DNA of 21,030 nt from Perkinsus olseni (Eukaryota; Perkinsozoa; Perkinsida; Perkinsidae). The translations under genes were made by a program, and so were the position numbers. The notes beneath the pieces were generated by a model, which was not told the origin of the DNA, made no database searches, and saw nothing but the letters and a program-made list of their open reading frames with translations. This document shows positions 11,882 through 20,377 of the stretch, piece after piece. The first letter of the stretch is position 1; each line of letters begins with the position of its first letter. The stretch lies in the NCBI GenBank assembly GCA_013115135.1, contig JABANP010000714.1:1-21030 (forward strand), written 5' to 3'.

Positions 11882-12676
11882 TGACATGGTAGGCTATACG
11901 AGTCACAAGTGAAACGTTCTTCAACCACAACCAGCCAAACAGCGCCCGTAAGCACGGGCCAATCGATAGTGGTAGACATGCTTGCCTGCTACGGTGCGCA
12001 AGTCAAGAGCTTCCGTCGTGAGCTATCACACGTCGAGACCCACAGACCAGACGACAACTCTGTACTGTGAAAGTCGTGGAGCAGGCGACCACTCTCGCTC
12101 GTTCTCAGGCGTATAGCACCGGGAGCACCCCAGGCTTCATGATCGCCATTCATCCTTGGAATTCAGAGTTGGATTCTAAGCAGCGCATATGTATCAGCGA
12201 GTGCGTGCGGATAGACAGGTCGCCTGACATGGTGAATCTGTCAAGTTCGCCCGGGTTAGCTTGAGGAGCGGTACAAAGATGAGTCAGAGTCGAACTACGG
12301 AATTTATAGCATCGATGCAAGCGAGGATTAATTTAAGTTTATCGGGCCGGAAATGTAGCGCTCAGTTACCTGGAAACCGTCGAAACGAAAGAACCTGGCG
12401 CTCATGATGGGAGGATTCTGTGCGCCGCCGGCTTGCCCGAACTTGGAAATCACTAAGTTTTCCGTTGTTCGGGCCATCAGCTCTGTGCGCTTCGTAAAAT
12501 CTGAAGCAGTGGAGTCTTCGGCAAAGCATCGACTGGAACTCATGAAGGATTGTACAACTTCGACTTTTCTCTCCTTCCAGAGACTCTGGTCCGTCGACCA
12601 GCCCCCGCAGTAGCCTCATCGCGAAGTGTTCGCAACAGTAGCCCAGTCTCAGTTCTTTCTCGCGCGTGCTTCGATT
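11882..12676. other. 5' flank of the single-exon subtilase, no recognisable gene
   Basis: Short open stretches exist on both strands (for example 12067-12264 plus and 12362-12619 minus), but none has a recognised motif or a clear start context. The stretch probably holds the promoter and 5' leader of the subtilase that starts at 12677; a pyrimidine-rich ag (cagcccccgcag, ending about 12610) is a possible leader or trans-splice acceptor, which is inference only. Confidence 0.45.
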
Positions 12677-13762
12677 ATGGCAGCGCTTCGTCCCAGAGGT
12701 TTCTGGAAGACAGCATCTCTGTGGATTGCCTATCTTTGTGGAGCGCCCCTCAGCAGCTCGTCTGCTTCACGCCGGGCCGTGTTCAAAGGTGAAGGAAGCC
12801 TTGAGGCCCCTTCGAACGTGCTGAGTTACCCTCCCAACGATCCGCTGTTTCCCCAACAGAAAACTTTTTTTGAGGCCTTGCGTATTAAGGAGGTTTGGGA
12901 GGCGGTGACAGAGTCTGGTCTCCCACGGAAGGATGTCATCGTGACCATCATCGATACGGGGATAGCACCTGGACATCCTGAATTTGAAGGGAAGCTGTTG
13001 GAGGGATACGACGCCTCTGGAGCATGGCCGGAGTCACTTACGGATCACAATGGTCACGGTACGGCGATGGCGGGTGTGCTTGGTGCGAACATCAACAATG
13101 GGATTGGTATCGCCGGCATCGCTGACAGGGTTAAAATGCGAGCTATAAAAATGACGTATCATGAGAACGGAGCGAGCTATGCCCAGGTTATGAGAACTTG
13201 GGAGGCGGCCCTCACGTTCGACGATACCGACGTCATAGTCTTCGCTAACGTGATGCCGTTCGAGCACAACTTGTCGCTCTTTTTCAAGCGTATACTGAAG
13301 AAGGCTGTGAGGAAGGGGATCTTAGTACTCGTCAGTACTACGAATTCCGACGATGTGGATGGGCCAGAAGAAAATGTTTTACCGTGCTCCCTTGCCAATA
13401 GTATATCAGGAGTGCTCTGCATAGCAGGGACGCGAGCGGTGGAGCCATTAGTCCTCTCAACGGGGGCCTCAAAGCTTGCTAGCTTCGGTGTACCCAGCAC
13501 GAGGGTTGTGCATCCGTCACCAAAGCGCAACGGAAGTGAGTGGGAATATATTCGCAATTGGGGTTCCTCAGCTGCCACAGCCGCTGTCGGTGGTCTAGTG
13601 GCGCTGATGAAAAGTTTCAAGAACTTCAAGCCGGCGGAGATCGAGAGGATACTATTGAACTCCACGGAGGGCACATGCAAAACGAAATCAGGCGAGGAGA
13701 TGCTCTATGGTGTTCTTCGACCTGATCTCGCAATCAGGCAGGCAATAGCCGCGGCTCGGTGA
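12677..13762 (+). CDS. Subtilisin-like serine protease (S8), single exon, intact
   Basis: Secreted serine endopeptidase of the subtilase family, 361 residues. The frame is open from 12626, but the first ATG is 12677, and it gives a good signal peptide: basic MAALRPRGFWK then hydrophobic TASLWIAYLCGAPL. The catalytic domain begins about residue 52 at PPNDPLFPQQ. Catalytic Asp93 lies in TIIDTGIAPGHPEF, His127 in NGHGTAMAG, the oxyanion Asn223 in VSTTNSDD, and Ser298 in NWGSSAATAAVGG. Odd points: only about 20 residues lie between the signal peptide and the catalytic domain, so the usual I9 propeptide of roughly 70-100 residues is missing; the Thr of the GTSxA motif is Ser; and the Pro normally found after it is Ala. 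There is no Thr/Pro tail, unlike the minus-strand subtilase, and no intron, whereas neighbouring genes are full of them. It could be active with an unusual folding route, or a catalytically weakened paralogue. Confidence 0.9.
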   Translation: MAALRPRGFWKTASLWIAYLCGAPLSSSSASRRAVFKGEGSLEAPSNVLSYPPNDPLFPQQKTFFEALRIKEVWEAVTESGLPRKDVIVTIIDTGIAPGHPEFEGKLLEGYDASGAWPESLTDHNGHGTAMAGVLGANINNGIGIAGIADRVKMRAIKMTYHENGASYAQVMRTWEAALTFDDTDVIVFANVMPFEHNLSLFFKRILKKAVRKGILVLVSTTNSDDVDGPEENVLPCSLANSISGVLCIAGTRAVEPLVLSTGASKLASFGVPSTRVVHPSPKRNGSEWEYIRNWGSSAATAAVGGLVALMKSFKNFKPAEIERILLNSTEGTCKTKSGEEMLYGVLRPDLAIRQAIAAAR

Positions 13763-15001
13763 CCTCTAATAACGTGGATATTAGAGTTTCATCACCGAAA
13801 CGACAGAGCGGGTGAGGTGCCGTTTGGTGGAAACCCAGCAACATCTGGATTCAATCGTCGTCTACCATTGCTTACTCTACTAGCTCGCTGTGTTACTCAT
13901 GTTAATAACGAGTTGTCCCACAATTAATGCCTTGTGTTGTGTCTAGGAGGAGATGGACGTGAGGGGCATTGTCCATCGCGTAGTCGACTCTGTAACTACC
14001 CTATGCTTTCCGCTCCCCTCGGGTGTCTCTCTTTTCCTGATGGTTGACGGGGGGGGGCTCGCTCGTCTGGCTCAAGACGGCTTCCATTAATAAAGGGACA
14101 CCGAAGTTTCAAGTTAGGTTTGGGAGGCAGCTGATACTCGTATGGGTTGTCACGGCGGCAACATGACGATGAGGAGAATGAGATCCGCCACCTTGCTTAC
14201 GGAATGATGTTTGCTTCATTCGTCGGACGAATTCCGTCCCAGTGAGGCGGCCCCGCCGAAGGACTCAACGAGATCGATCAGCGGTGTTTGGCAGAGCCTA
14301 CCATTTTGGGTGGGGTTTCAGCTCATCCCCTAAGGCTTGAGTGTATCATGATGCATGAATAATCGGGAGTTTCTATTCTTCGTTTTGTGCGATGTTCGAA
14401 GTGACTTCAAAATTGATTTGCCTCGGAGGTTTTCACTCGGAAGAAAAAGGGCTCATACGCAAATACCACAATTTCTTTGAAACGTGCACCCATTTCTCCG
14501 CTGACGCCCTCCCACGAAGGCCAACACGATGCTGCTTCCATCGGTCTGTCTTCATCTTTGTGTGCTGATGTTGAGCGCTCCTCCGGTGGCTAGCCGACAC
14601 GGTATGTTCTGACACTCGCTTCTTATTCGATATAATATATTTTTTGATACCCGCGTTTCTCGCCGCGTTCCTGCTGATGAGGCTGTAAAATAGCTCCATC
14701 CGTCAAGGGTGGAATCTCGGGAGGGTTACTTTTGATAAGCGCTTGCTTCGCTGGTCGCTGTTATGCAATGGAACTATTACGCTAGTGAGAAAGTGAACCG
14801 TCCCGTTGAGGGCTTTTTAAGTGGTGACACCTCTCGTTAACAGCGGTGACACCGGGTAACAGCGGTCAAAGACATGGCCACGTCTTTGATCTCAGTACAC
14901 CTCTGTTGCGCCTTCGAAGGCCTAAAAACCATAGAGACTTTTGAAATAGCGACCAAGGCCCAGCGCCTTCTCTGCTAGATCGTTTTTCTTATTCATTGAT
15001 C
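13763..15001. other. Intergenic region between subtilase and metacaspase
   Basis: No gene recognised; the 88-codon minus-strand stretch at 14433-14699 is featureless. It contains a run of nine G at about 14049-14057, a local duplication (ggtgacacc and taacagcggt, each twice, 14823-14866), and an 8-bp inverted repeat tcaaagac/gtctttga (14866-14873 / 14882-14889, 8-nt spacer) about 110 bp before the metacaspase start. The last 200 bp should hold the metacaspase promoter. Confidence 0.5.
14823..14889. repeat. Short tandem duplication plus hairpin upstream of the metacaspase
   Basis: ggtgacacc occurs at 14823-14831 and 14845-14853, each followed by taacagcggt (14838-14847 and 14857-14866). The inverted repeat tcaaagac...gtctttga follows at once with an 8-nt loop. 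It sits in the expected promoter or leader region of the gene starting at 15002; a regulatory role is only a guess. Confidence 0.55.
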
Positions 15002-18000
15002 ATGTCTCGCCCTTTCACTGACGATGACATTAAAGCTGTCCGCGACCTCTGTCCGATGGGTGAGTTGTCCTCCGCTGCTGTGATTGCACGAGCTTCGCTC
15101 CGCGAGACGAAAAACATTCATTCTTCTTTCCCTGTCGCTTTTTTCTCGACAGGAATTTGAAGTCATTCGATTAACATTGTGAGCGGAGGAGCATGATTCT
15201 CAGATGTGTGCTTACCAGGATTCGAACCGGCGTGCCTCAGGTTCGGACAGTGACGTAGAGCTGGCATTATGGCGGGCCAACGGCGACCGGAATGTGGCGG
15301 TGAATATGCTCTTATCCCAGCAGCCGAGACCCGCCGGAAACGCGCCAGAGTGGGTTTTGGAGGAGCATAGTCGTCAGACTGTTTTCGATGCTTGCAATTC
15401 CTCAGGTATCCGAGTCGTCCGCAAGTGGCAGCGCCTACTGTCGCGGTAAGTCCCTCGGGGGACGTGGCGGTGGTCGACGACTAGCAATTGTCTGCTTGGC
15501 AGGGTTCATTCTCACTTGCGCGCTCAGTCCCATAGCTCGCCGCGAATGGCACCTTCACGTTGTTCGTGGAGTGTCGAGGATATGAGTAGCCTTTAGTTCA
15601 CGGTGTCTTTTTTAATGTGGACTACGCTTCCTCGAATGATAGCTCAACCACCTGGATTGTTGTTTGGTCGTCAAACGCGGCTTATTCTGTGCAGCTTCAT
15701 GTACTTTTGTGTCCATCACCGTTGAGTGGCCTTTCGATGGAGCATTACAGTTTTTCAGACCCAGTCAGTCCCTCGTGAACAAGCGGAGCATAGCGCAGAG
15801 ATCAGATGTTGTTCGTGTCAAGAGATCATGACGGTCAAGGTTAGAGGTCCCTGTAAGTCCGAGGGATTGAATTCGTTTTCGTCACGTGTCTTCTCAGGTG
15901 ATGAGGCGGTTGAGGCGGAGGCTGCTTGCCCTCGATGCCATCAGATGAACAGATTTGTATTGCCAGCCGAGAAAGTAAGTAAAAATGGCCAACCTGCAAC
16001 GCTTCGCTCCGCTGTTCAGACGTATTAGTCTCGATTTCAGGAGCCGGTTGTCGCCAGCGAGGCTGCACCGTTCAAACCCTATCCGCAGCAGATGTCTGCC
16101 AATTTTGAAGCGTTTGACACGGCCCATGCCCCTCCGCTTACGCCTCAGGTAAAGAGCTATTTCTTGTGGGTTTTAAGAGTCTGAGCCCCATGGCGGCGGA
16201 AGGGCGGGCAGAGTTTTGCGCGATGACCTGAACCCGTCCACAAAATTATATCACGACAAGTTTTTGCCTAATTTTTCCGTAGCGATTGTGACTCAGGCTC
16301 CGAAACTTGATGCATGAGAATCGCTACGGAGAAATTAGAAAAAAACTCGATGTGATATAATTTTATTGACGGGTTTAGTTTTCGGATCTGAATGATGTCG
16401 TGACCGTTCACTCTCAGAGCGCTCCTACTTCTCCCATTACGGAGAGCCAAGCCCAGTTGGGTCTTCCGCAGAACATGAGGATACAGTCTGTTCAAGTTGG
16501 CACATTGGTGCCCACTCTAACAGGTCAGAACCCTCTGCCGGCTTGCCAGGGAGGGCGGAACGTTCTTCTCTTGAATTAGTGGATGAGACAAGGAGACTTT
16601 CAATCTCCTTTGACTTTAACATTTTTGCCGTCATGCGTTCTCACGGCCATGCGAAGCGGTGTGAGGTCGTTATGCCATGAACTCAGTTAAGATAGAATCA
16701 TAGGTCCATGATAGTAGGATACAAAATAGGTCAATGTGGAGCACGTGGGAAAGCATGATGGGAAAGCAGTAGAGCAACAACCATAACGCCAGTCTTGGGG
16801 GCCGATTGGTGCCGGTGTGAAGTTTGTGTTGCTGCATTTCGAGAGATCACAAGATATATGATACCGGTCTCAATATCGCTTCCCCTGGTCATTTCGTGTG
16901 GTTGCTGGATTTCTCGTCCCTCTTTAGGTGTCCAGAGGGCGCTATTGGTGGGTATTAACTATTACGGTTCCAATTGTGAGCTGTCGGGCTGCATACCCGA
17001 TGTACACAATATGAAGAGATTGTTGGTGGAGACCTACCATTGGAATCCGAATGATATCAAACTTCTTACTGATGATGGACAGAACGAGGCACCGACGCGT
17101 AAGAAGCGCGAGATCGCTCCAGCATTCGTCCGGAGTCGATGGTCTGAGATGGCCTGGTACTGCGTTTCTCTTCAGGAGAAAATATCATCCGCTACATGCA
17201 CTGGCTGGTCCGGGACGCCAAGCCTGGGGATATATTCTTCTTCCATTACTCTGGCCACGGAGCCCAACAGGTGAGTAGGGGTGCCGTGGTGTGGTCGTGG
17301 TGGAGGTTGTGTGCAGGAGGATCCCTTACACCTTGAAGAGGATGGCATGAACGAGACCATCATACCTGTTGATGTAAGTTCTCTGTGAACCGCTTGCTGA
17401 TTCTGGCAAGACTGTGAGGGTCATCACGTACGACATTGTTAGTAATCCTTCGTCTAATTATTCAACCCCTTGCTGGCTGTTTTCTCTTTTTGATTGGCAC
17501 GTCGGTGCTGTATGGCTACAGTGACGAATGGTGCTTGGATCAGGGTGTTGCTCTCGCACTGGGAAAGAACGAGGGCTCGGGATCAGGTACAGAGATCGGG
17601 CCAAATTACGGATGATGTTATACATGAGACCTTGGTGGACCCTCTTCCCAGCGGTGCGAGATTGACCAGTGTGATGGATTGCTGCCACTCCGGAACAGGT
17701 GGGAGTGGGAAGGGGCGTAGACACGGAGTCACGTTTCTATCGGGTGGGTGAATTTACATTCCTCGTGATAATTTCTGAAGAGTTCGGAGACGCTCGATGG
17801 ATGGGCAGATTGTTGAGGTGTGGCTTTGCTCGCCCGATGTCGCCCAGAATCGTAGCTGCAAGATGCTCTTCCATTCTGGTAGCACTATGTTAGTGATAAC
17901 ATTGGTCAATGCTCGCTCAGTGGGTTCCACTGTATCGGTAGTATTGGTATTGGTCAATGATTGGCTTCAGAGCTGATTATTGGCAATAATGCCAATAATT

Positions 18001-19232
18001 TTTGTCATTCTCTCAGTTTGAGTATATCTTCTCCTCGATTGCTTTTGAGTGGGTTTCTTGAGAGTCCTCGCCGTCTTGTATCAGGCATGGACCTACCCTT
18101 CACGTGGCTGGCCGGTAGGGGTTGGAAAGAAGATGTCAATCCATGGCACTCCAGCGGGGATGTAACCGGAACACTGTTGTTGTCGTAACTGGTGCAAGCT
18201 CGATGAGCTCTTCAGGTGCAACTCTTCAGTGGCTGTGATGATAGTCAGACTTCAGCAGACGCGGCGGCTGGGAATCTGAAGGGCGGAGCGATGACAACAG
18301 CCTTTTGTGAGTCCGTGTGTTATCTCGTAGACGATGAGACCTATCAAGAGGGAGATAGGGCATTGATAGCTAGGGACAGCTCTTGATAGTGTGAGAATCG
18401 ATGCGGCCTGGGTCGCTTTCGGGCACTGAGCTGACGAAACTCCCCTAAGATGGGAAAACTAAACTGTTTTATTTTTTGTGAGGGGGTTCATAATGATCTA
18501 TAGAATTGGTTCGGATTCCGATGTTAACTCGTTCGGAGTTCGAAGTTCCAATTCTTAACGTGACTCAGCCGGGTGTACCCTGTTCAATGAGACGATCCTG
18601 CAGCAAACCATATTGAGACGGAGCGAAATCTTGCTTCATCATCGCGGTCCTTGCCTCGTCAGCCCGTGACGGCCTTCGTCTCAGGTAATTCTATAAGAAG
18701 TAACCCACAGGTACACTGGCCAGGTACGTCTGGCAGTACACTGGCTTGATCGAGGAGCTGGATATTGAGATGAAGAGAACGCATATGTCCCAGAGGCCGC
18801 AGCTCTCGACGTCCCAGGTCTTCCCTGTGGACAGGTCGGTTTCCGCGGTGGTTTATCAGATTAGGGAGGAGGTGTTTTTTCAGGCCCTTCAATTTGACTG
18901 ATATTTTACCTAATCAGAATCAGCGTGTCGGCCGCATAGTTCACAAGAAATTCGAGGCGAGGCCAAACAAGCAGAAGAACTTCGCCCTGAACGCCCTCCT
19001 CGCCGGAGGCATTGGTCTGGCTGGAGGGATGCTGGTCGGTGACGCCATCGGCCACGCTCAAGACAGACGTCGGCGTCCAATTGTGGTGGAGCCTCGTCGC
19101 AGGCCTGTCGTCGTGGAGCCCCGCCGAAGACCGGTTGTTGTAGCTCCCGGTCGCCGTCCTGGTCCGGTGGTCATCGAGGGTCCGAGAGGTCGCTTTGGTG
19201 GCAAGGGAAAAGGCAAGGGCTTCCGATGGTGA
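15002..19232 (+). CDS. Type I metacaspase with CUE/UBA-like and zinc-ribbon prodomain and a Gly/Arg-Pro tail
   Basis: Calcium-dependent Arg/Lys-specific cysteine protease (C14B) by homology. Exons I can support: 15002-15059, 15241-15353, 15406-15445, 15751-15852, 15898-15974, 16041-16148, 16379-16523, 16928-17098, 17176-17270, 17317-17373, 17593-17698, 18085-18161, 18216-18314, 18737-18834, 18884-19232. All junctions are GT-AG and in phase (about 564 residues). Order: CUE/UBA-like domain (DDDIKAVRDLCPMG joined to SDSDVELALWRANGDRNVAV); zinc ribbon with CCSC and CPRC pairs; Gln/Pro-rich linker; p20 from VQRALLVGINYYG, His in FHYSGHGAQQ, EEDGMNETIIPVD, ITDDVIHETLV, catalytic Cys in VMDCCHSG; p10 with MDLPFTW and LFSGCDDSQTSAD; end of fold at FPVDRPFNL; then LLAGGIGLAGGMLVG and three RRRPVVVEP-type repeats. 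Uncertain: the exons around 15354-15750, the MTTAFC to YTGLIEELD junction (a short exon may be missed), and the 404-bp intron 16524-16927. If that intron is wrong, the prodomain is a separate gene stopping at 16579 and the protease starts at ATG 16858. Confidence 0.85.
16231..16375. mobile_element. Foldback MITE in a metacaspase intron
   Basis: A 145-bp element made of two 57-bp arms (16231-16287 and 16319-16375) that are reverse complements at 49 of 57 positions without gaps, around a 31-nt centre. The ends read aacccgtc and gacgggtt. No coding capacity. No clear target-site duplication; TA-type flanks are not obvious. It lies in the intron 16149-16378, making up 145 of its 230 bp, and its right end is 1 base from the acceptor ag (16377-16378). 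Confidence 0.85.
17976..17999. repeat. 10-bp inverted repeat within metacaspase intron
   Basis: attattggca (17976-17985) and tgccaataat (17990-17999) around ataa form a stable AT-rich hairpin. It is in the 386-bp intron 17699-18084 between the catalytic-Cys exon and the MDLPFTW exon, next to repeated ggtcaatg words (about 17904 and 17952). Confidence 0.75.
18341..18389. repeat. 10-bp inverted repeat in a metacaspase intron
   Basis: ctatcaagag (18341-18350) and ctcttgatag (18380-18389) with a 29-nt spacer, inside the putative intron 18315-18736. It lies 27 bases after the proposed donor. Could bring splice sites together, or be a worn foldback element. Confidence 0.65.
19068..19169 (+). repeat. 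27-nt coding tandem repeat in the metacaspase tail
   Basis: Three full 27-nt units (19068-19094, 19095-19121, 19122-19148) encode RRRPIVVEP, RRRPVVVEP and RRRPVVVAP; a degenerate fourth encodes GRRPGPVV. Codons differ between units (for example several Arg codons) while the peptide is kept, which suggests selection on the protein. The tail ends in a Gly/Lys-rich segment, GGKGKGKGFRW. Confidence 0.85.
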
Positions 19233-19439
19233 TGTACTCCCAATTTTAAGTACAGTTTACTGTGTTTTTTCGGCGCTGTCTTTCCAATGATGAAATACCG
19301 CCATTACTCATATTCAACGTTGTTTGACTGATCTCCTGTTGACAGTTGGGAAGCACGTCACCTCTTGTGACGCTCTCGTGTATTTATCATAAACTCTTCC
19401 CGTTTCCACGGTCTCGTCTCTTTGGTTGAGCGATGAGAG

Positions 19440-19620
19440 CGTTGTGGTTGTCTGAGCTGATGAGAGTGTGAAGAGACTGACAGATTGGGAACACAATACC
19501 CGGGTCTTGCCCTCTGGAGTTCAATATGTGACCTATTGTCTTCGCATAATTAACGATTTAGCTTAGCTTCAGTGTGGCTTCCTATCGGAGCTCGGGTAGG
19601 AACAGCGATATGAGCATTAC
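19440..19620 (-). pseudogene. Partial second copy of the 5' region of the minus-strand subtilase
   Basis: Minus-strand sequence from 19620 down to about 19440 aligns with 2788 down to about 2620 of the disrupted subtilase. Shared words include gtaatg then catatcgctg, ctgaagctaagctaa, and cactctcttcaca versus cagtctcttcaca. In the full gene this covers the proposed first intron and the start of the next exon. No propeptide remainder or catalytic domain follows (down to about 19233 the metacaspase begins), so this is a truncated duplicate. It could also be a shared regulatory or transposon-derived block. Confidence 0.65.
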
Positions 19621-19823
19621 GCTGTCTCATATAGCTGACTTATACAGGAGCATTACGAGGGGGACTTGCGGCCATTCGGGCGGAATTATGTAGGCGTGTA
19701 GGGAGAACCGGGCGTACCAGTCATAGTCGGATCTCCGATAGGGGGACATATGACCTGACCTTGAAGCCTCTCGAAGCACCGATGGGTTCATCAGATTTGC
19801 TGTTGTAGTGTCTCAAAGTTTTC

Positions 19824-20149
19824 ATGTCTATAACGCCAGCATTTCCGCAAAGTGACATAGAAGAGATCAGATTCCTGTGTCCTGGAAGTAAGTTCATTCT
19901 GTCTACCCTGAGGTTAGAGTTTCCTGCTGAGCAAACTGTGGAGGGCCTCCGACCCGCTTTTTGGAGAGTCGCTCATGATGATCTGTGCGAAGAATATTAG
20001 CTCCTTTCTTCCCTTCAGGTTCTGACAACGATATAGAGAAGGCACTTTATAAATACCATGGCGACAAGAATCTTGCCGTTAAGGACTTATTGAACAATAA
20101 TGAGCAGAAACCCCAGCCCAAGCCGCCCGGGACGGGTCCTCGAACGTGA
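19824..20149 (+). CDS. Second CUE/UBA-like prodomain gene, partial (metacaspase paralogue 5' end)
   Basis: Exon 1 is 19824-19887 (ATG, encoding QSDIEEIRFLCPG), the intron is 19888-20018 (gtaagt...cttcag), and exon 2 starts at 20019 with SDNDIEKALYKYHGDKNLAV. This matches the first two exons of the metacaspase at 15002: the same phase-1 intron follows the CP-G motif, and about half the residues of the second exon are identical. Unspliced, exon 2 reaches a TGA at 20147 after a Pro-rich stretch (KPQPKPPGTGP). A good donor, gtgagc, lies at 20146, so the gene may instead continue into an intron. A hAT terminus begins at 20170, 24 bases further on, and no downstream exon is visible. It is either a tandem metacaspase paralogue with a transposon in its second intron, or a truncated copy. 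Only the first two exons can be supported. Confidence 0.65.
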
Positions 20150-20186
20150 GCCACAAAGCTGCATCGTTCTAGAGATGGGCAAATTT

Positions 20187-20275
20187 ACGGTTTCTACTAC
20201 GGAACGGTACGGACTACGGGAACCAAACCGTAGCACGGTACGGTTACGGAAGAAGGGTACGGATTACGGAAACAG
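20187..20275. repeat. Subterminal acgg repeat cluster of the hAT element
   Basis: About ten copies of (t)acgg occur in 90 bp on the plus strand, spaced roughly 5-12 bases, with one or two in reverse orientation (ccgt). hAT elements commonly carry arrays of short subterminal motifs bound by the transposase; this fits, by position, just inside the terminus at 20170. Confidence 0.65.
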
Positions 20276-20377
20276 CCCGTGACTTGTAATCTGCGGAGTT
20301 GATGAACTCGACACTTACTGGTCGCAGAAACTCTAGCAAATCACGTCAGCGACACGGAAGTTAAGAAGACACATTAA

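Noticed and set aside
14049..14057. Run of nine G as a quadruplex or promoter element
   Set aside because: A single G tract without neighbouring tracts; could also be a sequencing homopolymer artefact.
17494..17592. Coding exon before ITDDVIHETL
   Set aside because: Open in frame but adds sequence not found in metacaspases between PVD and GQITDD; splicing 17373 to 17593 gives the expected VD-RSGQITDD directly.
18894..19232. Independent small Gly/Arg/Pro-rich protein
   Set aside because: No ATG start (the open stretch begins at a TTG), and splicing from 18834 to 18884 restores the conserved metacaspase ending DRPFNL and runs straight into it.
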